This document shows, one piece after another, positions 8,090 to 17,918 of a stretch of 64,000 nucleotides of DNA. Under the pieces are notes generated by a model that was not told the DNA's origin, ran no database searches, and saw nothing but the letters and a program-made list of their open reading frames with translations. Each line of letters starts with the position of its first letter. Positions within the stretch are counted from its first letter, which is position 1. Origin of the DNA: JBCCEJ01 sp039030335 (GTDB lineage: Bacteria; Pseudomonadota; Gammaproteobacteria; HK1); NCBI GenBank assembly GCA_039030335.1, contig JBCCEJ010000019.1, forward strand, positions 9,546 to 73,545, given 5' to 3'. Both the position numbers and the translations under genes were made by a program.

Positions 8090-10504
8090 CTACCCTGCTG
8101 GCTCGGTCAGGTTGGTGTCAAGCTGAACATGAAAGCGGGTGCCGCGGCCCACCTCGCTCTCGACGTCTATGCGCCCCCCGTGCAGGCGCGCGATCTTGGT
8201 ACAGAGCGCAAGCCCGATACCATTGCCGGGGATCTCGTCTTTGCGATGCAGCCGTTTGAACGGCTCGAAAATGCGCTGCGCATGCTCAGCGGGTATGCCG
8301 ATACCGTTGTCAGCCACGGTGACTTCCAGCACGCCGTCGTGCGCAACCGCGGCGATGGTGATTTCCGGTGCCGTGTCGCTACGGAACTTGAGCGCATTTT
8401 CAATGAGGTTCTGAAACAGCTGAACCAGCAGTGTTCTGATACCTGGCACGACCGGGAGTTCGTCGACATCGAGACGCGCATGCTGATCTTCGAGTTGAAG
8501 CCTCAGGTTCTGCCTGGCCTGGTTGACGATGTCATCCAGCGCGACGTCGCCCACCCTCAGCTCACCGCTGCCAACGCGCGAGTAGGCGAGCAGATCGTTC
8601 ACGAGCGACTGCATCCGACGAGCTCCCTCGACGATGTAATCCATGAACTCCCGGGCATCGTTGTCGAGGTCAGCGGACAGCTGCCGCTCCAACAGCTGCG
8701 TATAGCTCGCCACCATGCGCAAAGGCTCTTGCAAGTCGTGCGAGGCCACGTAGGCGAACTGTTCGAGTTCGAGGTTGGACCGGCGAAGTTCGGCCTCGCG
8801 GCTCTTCAACGTCGTGACGTCCGAGTACGTGACGACCGATCCGCCGTTGCGGGTTGGCTGGTCACGAACCAGGTAGGTCACGCCGTCGCGAGTTGTGAAC
8901 TCGATGGGCACCCCTCCATCGCCCGCCCGGTGCCGGGCCACCCGCTCGGCGACGGCCACGGCATCCACACCCACCTCTTCGAAGGCGACGCGGTAAAGCT
9001 CCTCGAACGTCTTGTGCTCGTCGACGACAGACCTCAACACCGGAAAGATCTCGAGGTAGCGCTCATTCCAGCGGGACAGCTTGTCATTCGCGTCGTAGAG
9101 CGACAGCCCGTCAGACGTGGCCGCGAGGATGTCGTCGAGTTCGCGCTCACGTCCCGCGGCGCGCTCCTGTTCTTGCATGACATCGGAGATATCGGAGAAC
9201 GTCTCCAGCAGGGTGCCGTCGGGTAGCGGGCACTCGACGATGCGGAAAAAGTTGTTGTCACCCACCTTGCGGACGATCGAAGCGCCGCGCTCGCGCCGCT
9301 GCGCGAGGCGGGTGTTTACGTACTCGTCCAGCGAAGCGGCATTGCCGGCAGCGACGCGGGCCGGAGCGACGGCGCGCACCAGCTTTTCGAGCGGCAACCC
9401 TTCTTCGATGACCTCGCGTACTGAATCGTGAAACTGCTCGAAGGCGTCGTTCCACCGCAATAACCGGTTGTCTTCGCTCCAGATGGCCGCCGCGAGCGGC
9501 ATATGCGACACGATGTAGTCCAGATGGCGGCGCGAGTTGACCAGTTGCTTGACGGTGATTTCGAGCTCCGCCTGTGCAGCGGTGCGCTGTTCGTTCTCGC
9601 GTTCTAGCAGCCGCTCCCCGAGGCGGGCGGACCGCAACGCGGCGTGTCCACGTACCCAGAGCCATGCCAGCACACCGACCAGCAACGAGAGGAGCAGGCC
9701 GAGGCCGAGAACGGCCATCGGCAAGCCGGAACTGTGCGCCGCCAGGTAACCATCGGACGCGTTGACGCGCAGTGATGCCCCACGACCGAGGCGCGGTAAT
9801 CCGACCGACACCTCGAGGTCAGTCCGGTTCGGCGCGGCCTGAATAACGGTGCGCCGGGCGCCTCGCTCCAGCTGCATGTGCAAGGCGTCACGGCGAACCG
9901 CCGGCACCACGGAATCAAACCAGTCGCTGATGCCAATAAGCCCGATAAATCTGCTGCTGCCTGCGGCCGAAGGTACCGGTACGCCGAGATACAGGGCGAG
10001 GTTTCCATCGGGCAGTTCGAACCACCCGGAGAGCCCGGACTCGCGGTCATCTTGCAGTTGCTCGATCAGGGCTCGGCCGGCGGGCGCGTCCACCACGATC
10101 GACATCGGCAGCCGCTCCTCGCCCTGCGGCGCCACCGTCCAAACCTTCGAAAGGTCCGCCGATGTCCAGGCGAGCAGCTCGTAGGCATCGTGATCGTGCA
10201 GATATCGGGCGGCGTCGTGCGCCCACTCGCGGCGGGGAACACTTCCATCGGTTGTCCACCTGTGCGCCATTCTCTTCAGCGCTCGCTCGCGATGCTCAAT
10301 ATCGCGAGCGAGCAGCTCGGCAACTGTGCGGACGTCAGCCGCCAACGCGCGCCTCGTGATATCGCGTTCGCGCGTCTGGCTCGCCGTGTACAGCACTGAC
10401 GTGATGGCGATGGCGACCGTTGTCAGTAGCGCGCACAGCCAGACGTCGCGGCGTGCGAGTTGGAGGATACCGAGCGAGGCTGCTGACGCGCCTTCAATTT
10501 GCAT
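8090..10504 (-). CDS. Membrane sensor histidine kinase with PAS domains
   Basis: 804 residues from ATG 10504, which has GGAGAG eight bases upstream; an ATG nine codons earlier is the alternative. Order: TM near residues 20-45, a periplasmic sensor region of about 220 residues, a second TM (VLGLGLLLSLLVGVLAWLWV), a short coiled coil, two PAS-like domains, HisKA with the phospho-His in YVASHDLQEPLR (about residue 587), and HATPase with the N box IENALKFR and the G boxes ADNGIGIP and GNGIGLAL. The HisKA sequence is of the phytochrome-like type, matching the Rcp1-like regulator downstream. No cognate ligand can be read from the sensor domain. Confidence 0.92.
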   Translation of the reverse strand: MQIEGASAASLGILQLARRDVWLCALLTTVAIAITSVLYTASQTRERDITRRALAADVRTVAELLARDIEHRERALKRMAHRWTTDGSVPRREWAHDAARYLHDHDAYELLAWTSADLSKVWTVAPQGEERLPMSIVVDAPAGRALIEQLQDDRESGLSGWFELPDGNLALYLGVPVPSAAGSSRFIGLIGISDWFDSVVPAVRRDALHMQLERGARRTVIQAAPNRTDLEVSVGLPRLGRGASLRVNASDGYLAAHSSGLPMAVLGLGLLLSLLVGVLAWLWVRGHAALRSARLGERLLERENEQRTAAQAELEITVKQLVNSRRHLDYIVSHMPLAAAIWSEDNRLLRWNDAFEQFHDSVREVIEEGLPLEKLVRAVAPARVAAGNAASLDEYVNTRLAQRRERGASIVRKVGDNNFFRIVECPLPDGTLLETFSDISDVMQEQERAAGRERELDDILAATSDGLSLYDANDKLSRWNERYLEIFPVLRSVVDEHKTFEELYRVAFEEVGVDAVAVAERVARHRAGDGGVPIEFTTRDGVTYLVRDQPTRNGGSVVTYSDVTTLKSREAELRRSNLELEQFAYVASHDLQEPLRMVASYTQLLERQLSADLDNDAREFMDYIVEGARRMQSLVNDLLAYSRVGSGELRVGDVALDDIVNQARQNLRLQLEDQHARLDVDELPVVPGIRTLLVQLFQNLIENALKFRSDTAPEITIAAVAHDGVLEVTVADNGIGIPAEHAQRIFEPFKRLHRKDEIPGNGIGLALCTKIARLHGGRIDVESEVGRGTRFHVQLDTNLTEPAG

Positions 10505-10694
10505 GCTGCTGTCTCTCCCTGGGTGCGTCATCTGGCATCAGAGATGCATCTCCACCACCAAAGGCCCACGACCGTTATCGGCCATCGAGAGCGATTCTGG
10601 TCCCTTTGTCTCGCACTTGCGGCAGCCGGCCCGAGTGCGGACGCGCGGCAAGCCTGGATCCCCGACCGATTAAAGTTCCAGGCGTCACCCGCCG

Positions 10695-12461
10695 ATGAAT
10701 TCGTACGAGAGTGTAGCCCCGGTATCGGACGATATGGCCACCGACCTGAGACTCACAGAACCTCTGCGCGTGCTGCTGGTGGAAGATAATCGTTTCGACT
10801 ACGACCTGACGCGCCGGCACCTCGCGGATTTCACGCGCCCCGGGTATCGGCTCGACTGGGCGGCCACATTCGATGACGCGGTCGCCGCAATCCGCGACAA
10901 GGCTTACGACGCATTCCTGTTCGACCACCGGCTGGCCGACGCATCCGGTCTGGAGCTGCTTCAGGTCACGCGCGATATGGATGTCAGAGCACCCGTCATC
11001 TTCCTGACCGGGCTGGATGACGAACACGTCGACCGGGAGGCCCTGTCAGCCGGTGCGTCGGATTACCTCGTAAAGAGCGAGCTGACGCCGGGTTTGCTGG
11101 ACCGTTCGATTCGCTATGCCATCGAGCGCGAGAACCTGCTGCACGAGTTGGAATACGCGGCCCATCGCGACGCGCTGACCGGGCTCGCCAACCGCCGTCA
11201 CTTTCTATCCCACCTGCGCGATGCCCTGTTACGCGCGGAACGAACCGACCTGGTGGTTGGGCTGCTGCTGATCGACCTGGACCACTTCAAGGAAGTCAAT
11301 GACCGCTTCGGGCACGAAGCCGGGGATCAGGTACTTTGCGAAGTTGCGCGGCTCATCAAGGAGAGGGTGCGAAGCGTCGATCTGGTCGCGCGTCTCGGCG
11401 GCGATGAGTTCAGCGTAGTTCTGGAGGGCATGAACGCACCGGAGAATGCCCAGATGGTCGCGAACGATATCGTCGCGATGCTCAGGGTGCGCAACCTGCA
11501 CGTCGGAGATGAGCAAGTTTCGGTGGGCGCCAGCATCGGACTCGCATTCTCAGGTGAAGAGATGCGCGACGTGGCGACCCTGATGAGGGCCGCCGATACT
11601 GCCATGTACGAGGCCAAGCGCAACGGCCGAAGCCGACAGCAGCTGTTTCGCAGCGAAATGCAGCGGGCGGCGATGAAGCGCGCAGAAATTCACCAGGCGC
11701 TTCCGGGCGCTGTGGCTGGCGGCGAACTGCGGCTGCATTTTCAGCCGCAATACTCCGTCTCGGAACAGCGGGTGATCGCAGCGGAGGCGCTGGTGCGCTG
11801 GCAGACGGGCGATCGACTGCTGAGCCCCGGTGAGTTCATTCCCATCGCCGAGGAAGGTGAGATCATCCACGAGCTCGGCGCCTGGGTCATTCGGGAAGCG
11901 TGCCGACAGCTCGGCCGCTGGCAAGCCGACGGAATCGTCCGTCCCGAATTTGTGCTGACTCTCAACCTGTCCGCCAAGCAGCTGGTCAAGCCGACCGTCG
12001 TCGACATCGTCAGAGCTGCGCTAACCGTCAATCAACTGCGTCCGGAATCGATCGAACTGGAGATTACAGAATCGGCTGCGATGCGCGAGTCGGACATGGT
12101 GCACCGCACGCTCATGGGCCTGCGGGAGCTCGGTGTCAGAATCGCACTCGACGACTTCGGCACCGGGTTCTCGTCGCTCAGCTATTTGAGCCGGGTCCCA
12201 GTAGATACGATCAAGATCGACCGTTCGTTCGTACAGTTCTGCGAGGACAATGCAGAACACGCCACGCTGGTGCGCGGCACGCTCGGCTTTGCCAATTCGC
12301 TCGGTCTGTCAGTGGTCGCCGAGGGCGTAGAGACACCGGGCCAGCGCGATTTCCTGCGATCCAACGGTTGCGATGTCATGCAGGGATATCTGTTCCAACG
12401 ACCCTGCTCAGCCGACGACTTCGAGCGGGCACTCTCTGGCGACGTCGGCCACGCGGCCTGA
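10695..12461 (+). CDS. REC-GGDEF-EAL protein (cyclic di-GMP turnover)
   Basis: 588 residues. A receiver domain (LLVEDNRFD; phosphoacceptor Asp near residue 77 in FLFDHRLAD) is followed by a diguanylate cyclase domain with intact GGDEF near residue 235 and an EAL domain near residue 364. EAL catalytic elements look complete: EALVRW, LNLSAKQL, ELEITES, DDFGTGFSSL, KIDRSFV, VAEGVET. Both activities may therefore be possible. It is divergent from the sensor kinase, about 190 bases away, and is likely a further output of the same signalling unit. The ATG at 10695 lacks a clear Shine-Dalgarno; ATG 10734 is an alternative. Confidence 0.93.
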   Translation: MNSYESVAPVSDDMATDLRLTEPLRVLLVEDNRFDYDLTRRHLADFTRPGYRLDWAATFDDAVAAIRDKAYDAFLFDHRLADASGLELLQVTRDMDVRAPVIFLTGLDDEHVDREALSAGASDYLVKSELTPGLLDRSIRYAIERENLLHELEYAAHRDALTGLANRRHFLSHLRDALLRAERTDLVVGLLLIDLDHFKEVNDRFGHEAGDQVLCEVARLIKERVRSVDLVARLGGDEFSVVLEGMNAPENAQMVANDIVAMLRVRNLHVGDEQVSVGASIGLAFSGEEMRDVATLMRAADTAMYEAKRNGRSRQQLFRSEMQRAAMKRAEIHQALPGAVAGGELRLHFQPQYSVSEQRVIAAEALVRWQTGDRLLSPGEFIPIAEEGEIIHELGAWVIREACRQLGRWQADGIVRPEFVLTLNLSAKQLVKPTVVDIVRAALTVNQLRPESIELEITESAAMRESDMVHRTLMGLRELGVRIALDDFGTGFSSLSYLSRVPVDTIKIDRSFVQFCEDNAEHATLVRGTLGFANSLGLSVVAEGVETPGQRDFLRSNGCDVMQGYLFQRPCSADDFERALSGDVGHAA

Positions 12462-12529
12462 ATCCGGGCGTCGACAGGCCACCGTTCCGCGATTAATCTC
12501 TCAAGCTGCTGCTAATCGAGGAGCCCGCC

Positions 12530-12937
12530 ATGCGATTGGAAGGTGGTTGTTACTGCGGCGACATTCGTTATGTCACCGAAGGCGAGCCGGCCATGAAGGC
12601 CCAATGCCACTGTCGGGAGTGCCAGTACCTTACCGGCGGCTCACCAAACGTATTCATGGTCATGCCGCGGGACGGCTTCAGATTCACCGCCGGAGAGCCG
12701 AAGCCATTTCAGCGCAGCGATCTGGAAAGCCCGGTGACGCGTGAGTTCTGCCCGGAGTGCGGTACTCACCTGATAACGCGCACGCCGCGCATGCCGGAGC
12801 GGGTGATCGTCAAAGTCGGGTCGCTCGACGATCCCGGCGCTTACGGCAAACCCGACGTCGCGATCTTCACCTGCGATCAGCAGCCCTTCCATCTGATCCC
12901 GGATGACATACCTTCGTTCGACAAACGCCCCGGTTAG
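12530..12937 (+). CDS. GFA family protein (CENP-V/GFA zinc domain)
   Basis: 135 residues. The zinc-binding cysteine pattern of the family is seen: GGCYCGDIRY, CHCRECQY and EFCPECGTHL. The family includes enzymes described as glutathione-dependent formaldehyde-activating, but most members have no proven reaction, so only the fold is firm. GAGGAG precedes the ATG. It is a stand-alone gene ending at a convergent hairpin. Confidence 0.88.
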   Translation: MRLEGGCYCGDIRYVTEGEPAMKAQCHCRECQYLTGGSPNVFMVMPRDGFRFTAGEPKPFQRSDLESPVTREFCPECGTHLITRTPRMPERVIVKVGSLDDPGAYGKPDVAIFTCDQQPFHLIPDDIPSFDKRPG

Positions 12938-13017
12938 CTGACGGTCCGAAAGGTCCGGGCCGGCCGTGCGAGAACACACTGCCTGCACCCCCGACAGGGG
13001 AATGCTCATCACCCGCG

Positions 13018-13058
13018 CGGTCAGGCAGCGCCCGGCACGGTGACACGGTGCCTGACCG
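13018..13058. terminator. Convergent hairpin terminator (putative)
   Basis: A perfect ten-base inverted repeat, CGGTCAGGCA (13018-13027) and TGCCTGACCG (13049-13058), encloses 21 bases. It lies between two genes that read toward each other. There is no long T tract, so intrinsic termination is likely but unproven. Confidence 0.55.
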
Positions 13059-13075
13059 AGTGTTTCGCGAACGGG

Positions 13076-13993
13076 CTAGCTACACCGTGGCGCAACCTCT
13101 GACATGAACTGACCGATCGCATCCAGCCGGCCCGCGGCCCCACCGCGCGCAACCGGGTCCAGCATGATGTGGCTCACTCCGATGGACCGCGCCGCCTCGA
13201 CCATCTCACACATCGCGCCCCCGCTCCCGGCGATCGACTTGGCCGGATCCATGACCCCTGCCGGGTCCAGGAACATACGCAGCGACAGCGTAAGCTCAGC
13301 CGGGTCGCGCCCGGCGGCCTCACACGCCGCCCGCACCTGCGCCCAACCGCGTGCCACGTCTTCGAGCGGCTCGAACGCCGCGTGGAAAGCCTGCCCGAAA
13401 CGCGCCGCGCGCCGATACGCGGCCGGGCTGTTACCACCTATCCAGATCGGCAGCGGGTCCTGCAGCGGCTTCGGCTCGAAGCCGACCTCGGGCACCGTAT
13501 AGAACTCACCTTCGTAGCTGGGTTGCGGATCGGTGAACAGCAGCCGCAACAGTTCCAGATACTCGTTGCTGCGCCGCCCGCGCGCGTCCCACGGCATACC
13601 GAGCACGGCTGCCTCTTCGGCCATCCAGCCGACACCGGCCCCGAGGATCAGACGGCCACCTGACAGTACATCGAGCGTTGCGAGTTGCTTCGCACACAGC
13701 ACCGGCGGCCGGTACGGCAGGATCAGCACCGACGTACCGAGCGCGATTCGCTCGGTGGTACCCGCGAGGAAGGTCAGCGTGCCGATGGCTTCGAGCCACG
13801 CCATGTCCGGCGACGGTCCGAAGGAACCGTCTTCGGTGTACGGATATCGGGATTTGAACTCGGCCGGCCAGCAAAGATGGTCGCTCACCCAGAGCGAGTG
13901 CATGTCGAGCTGCTCGCAAGTGCTGGCAAACTGCATCAGCTCACGGCGGTCAACCCGCCGGCCGAGATGCGGGAGGTGTGCCCCGAAGTCCAT
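13076..13993 (-). CDS. LLM-class flavin/F420-dependent oxidoreductase
   Basis: 305 residues from ATG 13993, chosen because GGAGGG lies about nine bases upstream. Luciferase-like TIM-barrel features: FGAHLPHLGRR, LWVSDHLCWP, LGTSVLILPYRPPV, GRLILGAGVGWM and PLPIWIGGNSPAAYRRAARFG. These match the TIGR03619-type F420-dependent group, although flavin use cannot be excluded from sequence. Such enzymes oxidise alcohols or insert oxygen. Stand-alone gene. Confidence 0.87.
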   Translation of the reverse strand: MDFGAHLPHLGRRVDRRELMQFASTCEQLDMHSLWVSDHLCWPAEFKSRYPYTEDGSFGPSPDMAWLEAIGTLTFLAGTTERIALGTSVLILPYRPPVLCAKQLATLDVLSGGRLILGAGVGWMAEEAAVLGMPWDARGRRSNEYLELLRLLFTDPQPSYEGEFYTVPEVGFEPKPLQDPLPIWIGGNSPAAYRRAARFGQAFHAAFEPLEDVARGWAQVRAACEAAGRDPAELTLSLRMFLDPAGVMDPAKSIAGSGGAMCEMVEAARSIGVSHIMLDPVARGGAAGRLDAIGQFMSEVAPRCS

Positions 13994-14103
13994 ATTTCGT
14001 AACCCTCCAGTCTTGACGCGCATACACAGCGAAGCGGACAGGCCGCCCGGTGCTCTACACGCAAGTGTATCTTCACTGACGGCGCCAAGTTCTCTGTGCC
14101 ATA

Positions 14104-15417
14104 GTGTCGCGGCTTCTTCATGCGCTCGCCGTCGTGGTGGGCCCCACTACGGACACCACCTTGGCGCACCAGCGGATCAACCCATCCGACAGCATCGAAG
14201 TGCCCTACGGCTGGGTCATCATCGCCGTATCGCTGACCATTCACACGATCGGACTCGCCGCACCGGCCATCCTGTTCGTGGCTCTGAAACCGATCGCCGC
14301 GGAGTTCGAATGGCCCCGCGCGATCCCGTCTTTCGCCTACTCATTGCTGATGGTTGGCGCCGGCGTGGGCGGCGTTGTAATGGGCTGGTGGATGGACCGC
14401 AAGGGGGTCATGGCGCCGGTGCTGTTCGGCTCGGTCATGATCGTTTGCGGCGCGCTGCTCGCGAGCCGCGCAGACGGGCAACTGAGTCTGTACGTAGCGA
14501 ACGGACTGCTGATCGGCCTGCTCGGCAAAGCCGCCATGATCGCGCCGATGATGGCGAACGCAACCAAGTGGTTCGACCGGCGGCGCGGGCTCGCCATTGC
14601 CATTCTGGCGTCCGGCCAGGGTCTCTCCGGACTTCTGTGGCTCCCGTTGATCGGCTATCTGAACGACACGGTCGGTTGGCGCGAGACGTATCTCTATTTC
14701 GCGATTTTCGGGCTCGTGACGATGGTGCCGCTGAGTTTCCTGCTGAGACCACGTCCGCCGAGCGGTCCGGAAGCTGCACCCGCGCCCGCCACCGCGGCGG
14801 CGGAGGTACCGCTTCGCGAGCGCTTCAACCCCGGTTCCATGCAGCTCGTGATGTGGATCGCCGTGATCGGCTGCTGCGCCGGCATGTCGATCCCGATCGT
14901 GCACCTCATCAGCTACGCGACCGATCTCGGGCATCCGGCCGCACGCGGCGCCGAAATGCTGACCGTTCTGTTCACCGCGGCGTTCTTTTCGCGCATCGCA
15001 TTCGGCGCGCTGGCCGATCGCATCGGGCCGACGCGCACGCTGATCATCGGGTCGTTTTGCCAGGCGAGCGTGCTGCTGCTGTTCGCGGCGGTCGAATCGC
15101 AGGCGGCGCTGTACGTTACGGCGCTGCTGTTCGGGCTCGGGTTCTCCGGCATCATGCCGTGTTACCCCTTGATGATTCGTCAGCTGTTCCCGGTAACGCA
15201 GGCCGGCTGGCGTATCGCTGCACAGTACATGTTCGCAGCCGGCGGCATGGCGCTCGGCGGCTGGCTCGGCGGCTGGATCTTCGACGCAGCCGGCAGCTAC
15301 GTGTACGCCTTTCTGGCCGGCGCCGGCTTCACCGGCCTGAATCTCATCATGGTTGTGTTTCTGCACGGCCGGCACGTTCGACAGACGGCACTGAACACCG
15401 CCGCAATGGCACAATAG
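14104..15417 (+). CDS. MFS transporter (monocarboxylate/OFA-like)
   Basis: 437 residues, about twelve hydrophobic segments. N-terminal VPYGWVIIAVSL and the loop GWWMDRKG are typical of the MCT/oxalate-formate-antiporter-like branch. A charged central loop near residues 215-240 splits two six-helix halves. The open frame begins at GTG 14104, but the first membrane helix starts some 40 residues later, so a later start is possible. It reads in line with the aldehyde dehydrogenase and DapA-like genes and probably imports their substrate. Confidence 0.87.
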   Translation: MSRLLHALAVVVGPTTDTTLAHQRINPSDSIEVPYGWVIIAVSLTIHTIGLAAPAILFVALKPIAAEFEWPRAIPSFAYSLLMVGAGVGGVVMGWWMDRKGVMAPVLFGSVMIVCGALLASRADGQLSLYVANGLLIGLLGKAAMIAPMMANATKWFDRRRGLAIAILASGQGLSGLLWLPLIGYLNDTVGWRETYLYFAIFGLVTMVPLSFLLRPRPPSGPEAAPAPATAAAEVPLRERFNPGSMQLVMWIAVIGCCAGMSIPIVHLISYATDLGHPAARGAEMLTVLFTAAFFSRIAFGALADRIGPTRTLIIGSFCQASVLLLFAAVESQAALYVTALLFGLGFSGIMPCYPLMIRQLFPVTQAGWRIAAQYMFAAGGMALGGWLGGWIFDAAGSYVYAFLAGAGFTGLNLIMVVFLHGRHVRQTALNTAAMAQ

Positions 15418-15463
15418 CCGGTCTCCGACTTCACACTTGTCTGACTGACGCAGGAACTCTCCC

Positions 15464-16891
15464 ATGTTCATTGACGGTGAATGGCGCGCCGCGCATGGCG
15501 GCGGCACGTTTGCGGTAACCAATCCGGCGACGGGCGAAACCATCGAAAACGTCCCGGATGGCGGTCACCAGGACACGCTCGATGCGATCGACGCGGCCGA
15601 GCGGGCGTTTGCCGGCTGGGCGGGGAAAACCGCTTTCGAGCGTGCCGAGATCCTGCACAAGGCCTATTCGATCATGGTCGAGCGCAAGGAGGAACTCGCG
15701 CGCACCATGACGACCGAGCAGGGCAAACCGCTGCGCGCCGCGCGCATCGAAGTACAGTACGCCGCCGACTTTCTGCGCTGGTTCGCCGAGGAAGCGAAGC
15801 GCGTGACCGGCGATGTACTGCCGGCGCCGCGCAAAGACCAGCGCTTTATCGTGCTGAGGCAGCCGGTTGGTGTCGTCGGTGCGGTTACACCGTGGAACTA
15901 TCCGGTATCGATGCTGACCCGGAAGATGGGGCCGGCGCTTGCGGCCGGCTGCACGGTAGTGCTGAAACCCGCCGAAGCGACGCCGCTCAGCGCTATCGAA
16001 ACTTTCAAGGTGTTCATCGATGCCGGGGTACCGGCTGGTGTCATCAACCTCGTGACGGCGCGCGACCCGGCCCCGGTCGGCAAGCTGTTCGTCGAAGACC
16101 CGCGCGTGCGCAAGCTCACGTTCACCGGCTCCACGGCGGTTGGCAAGATGCTCGCGGCCGGCGCGGGCCAGCACATGAAACGCATCTCACTCGAACTGGG
16201 CGGTCACGCGCCGTTCATCGTGTTCAAAGACGCCGACCCGGTACACGCGGCCAAGGGCGCGGCCGCGGTCAAGTTCCTGAACACCGGGCAAGCGTGCATC
16301 AGCCCCAACCGGATGTTCGTTCACGAAGAAGCGCTTGGGCCGTTCTGCGAAGAACTGGTGTCACGCGTCACGCGCCTCAGGGCCGGCAACGGGCTCGAAG
16401 ACGGCATTGGCGTAGGTCCGCTGGTCGACGAGCGTGCGGTTACGAAAGTCGACAACCAGGTGCAGGATGCCGTCGGCCGCGGCGCTGAGCTGCTCTGCGG
16501 GGGGCATCGGATGATGGACGACGGACTCGACCGCGGCACCTTCTACGCGCCAACCGTGTTGCGCGGCGTGACTCAGGAAATGCTCATCTACCGCGAGGAG
16601 ACGTTTGGACCGGTAGCGGCCGTGGTGCCGTACACCGACGATGACGACATCATGGCCATGGCCAACGACACGAGCTACGGGCTCGCTTCGTACGTCTACA
16701 CCAACAACCTCGCGACCGCGATGCGCGCGTTCGAGGCGCTGAACTTCGGTATCGTCGGGATCAACGACATCAACCCGACGGCCGCCGCCGCGCCGTTCGG
16801 CGGGGTCAAGGACAGCGGACTCGGCCGCGAAGGCGGTGCGCAGGGCATCGACGAGTATCTGGACGTGAAGCTCGGCGGCTTCGCGATCTGA
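15464..16891 (+). CDS. NAD(P)-dependent aldehyde dehydrogenase (succinate- or ketoglutarate-semialdehyde type)
   Basis: 475 residues. Seen: TPWNYPVSM, GCTVVLKPAEATPLSA, FTGSTAVGK, catalytic Glu in ELGGHAP, catalytic Cys in GQACISPNR, and the C-terminal PFGGVKDSGLGREGG typical of the GabD-like clade. Oxidises a semialdehyde to an acid in the cytosol. Only three bases separate it from the downstream DapA-like gene, so they are co-translated. With that partner, alpha-ketoglutarate semialdehyde from a sugar acid is an attractive substrate; succinate semialdehyde remains possible. Confidence 0.9.
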   Translation: MFIDGEWRAAHGGGTFAVTNPATGETIENVPDGGHQDTLDAIDAAERAFAGWAGKTAFERAEILHKAYSIMVERKEELARTMTTEQGKPLRAARIEVQYAADFLRWFAEEAKRVTGDVLPAPRKDQRFIVLRQPVGVVGAVTPWNYPVSMLTRKMGPALAAGCTVVLKPAEATPLSAIETFKVFIDAGVPAGVINLVTARDPAPVGKLFVEDPRVRKLTFTGSTAVGKMLAAGAGQHMKRISLELGGHAPFIVFKDADPVHAAKGAAAVKFLNTGQACISPNRMFVHEEALGPFCEELVSRVTRLRAGNGLEDGIGVGPLVDERAVTKVDNQVQDAVGRGAELLCGGHRMMDDGLDRGTFYAPTVLRGVTQEMLIYREETFGPVAAVVPYTDDDDIMAMANDTSYGLASYVYTNNLATAMRAFEALNFGIVGINDINPTAAAAPFGGVKDSGLGREGGAQGIDEYLDVKLGGFAI

Positions 16892-16894
16892 CCG

Positions 16895-17827
16895 ATGTCT
16901 GCAACGGCACCGGCTGGCATCTACCCGATCCTCTACGCGTTCTTCGGCCGCGACGGCAGCCTCGATCGCACCGCGATGCGCCGTCAGGCGGAGGCCTGTA
17001 TCAAAGCTGGCGCGCACGGCATCGCCGTGCTCGGACTGATAACCGAGGTCACGGCGCTTACCGACGCCGAGCGCCTGCAGGTCATCGAATGGGCCGCCGA
17101 AGATATCGATGGGCGCGTGCCGCTCGCCGCGACCATCGCCGGCGAAACTGCCGAAGCTCAGACCGCGCTTGCAAAGCAGGCTGAGGCGGCCGGCGCTGGC
17201 TGGCTGATTCTGCAGCCGCCCAAACATACGCAGCCGGACGGACCGCAGCTGATGCGCTTTTTTGGCGCAGTCATGGACAGTGTCAGCATTCCGGTCGGCA
17301 TCCAGAACTTCCCGGAAGTGCTCGGCGTCGGCCTCACGCCCCCGGAAGTTGGCGACCTGCACCGCCAGCATGCCAACTTCACGGTTATGAAAGGCGAAGG
17401 TCCGGTCTACCAGATCCGCCAGTACCTCGAGGCGTCCGGCGGCGGGATCCACATCTTCAACGGCCGCGGCGGGATCGAGCTACCGGATAATCTGCGCGCG
17501 GGATGCGCAGGCATCATCCCCGCGCCGGACTGCGCGGACGTCCAGATTCAGATGTTCGAGTCGTTCGTGCGCGGCGACACCGAGCGCATGGACGGCCTGT
17601 ACGCGCTGACGCTGCCGTACGTCACGTTCGTCATGCAATCGATAGGTTTTGCGTTGACCTACGGCAAACGGCTGACCGCCCGGCGGCTAGAACTGGACGA
17701 AGACGTGGCTGTGCGTCTGAAGGAAGTCGACGCAGATGCCTTCGGACTTGACCGTCTCGCCGCCCACACCGAGTTTCTCGGGCCTTTTGGCACCTGGTTC
17801 GAGCAGGCGGAGACGCGCCTTTATTGA
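16895..17827 (+). CDS. Dihydrodipicolinate synthase (DapA) family lyase/dehydratase
   Basis: 310 residues, TIM-barrel of the N-acetylneuraminate lyase superfamily. The Schiff-base Lys is seen in FTVMKGEGPV. The usual YN element after strand 5 is replaced by IQNFPE, so the proton-relay Tyr of true DapA is absent; lysine biosynthesis is therefore unlikely. Family members with such changes are keto-deoxy-sugar-acid dehydratases or aldolases. It follows the aldehyde dehydrogenase by three bases, which suggests a sugar-acid route ending in a semialdehyde (inference). Confidence 0.85.
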   Translation: MSATAPAGIYPILYAFFGRDGSLDRTAMRRQAEACIKAGAHGIAVLGLITEVTALTDAERLQVIEWAAEDIDGRVPLAATIAGETAEAQTALAKQAEAAGAGWLILQPPKHTQPDGPQLMRFFGAVMDSVSIPVGIQNFPEVLGVGLTPPEVGDLHRQHANFTVMKGEGPVYQIRQYLEASGGGIHIFNGRGGIELPDNLRAGCAGIIPAPDCADVQIQMFESFVRGDTERMDGLYALTLPYVTFVMQSIGFALTYGKRLTARRLELDEDVAVRLKEVDADAFGLDRLAAHTEFLGPFGTWFEQAETRLY

Positions 17828-17918
17828 CCACTGCAGATCGGCACCCAGCCGCAGACCTCAACCATGCCGTCGCGTTGGCAACCGTCGTGCCGTAACCACA
17901 CCAGAACGGAGCAGGCAA

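Noticed and set aside
13533..15518. A 661-residue plus-strand frame
   Set aside because: Arg- and Ser-rich low-quality translation overlapping the LLM gene (antisense) and the MFS gene (other frame), with no family features.
16895..17827. dapA for lysine biosynthesis
   Set aside because: The relay Tyr is missing and the gene is coupled to an aldehyde dehydrogenase.
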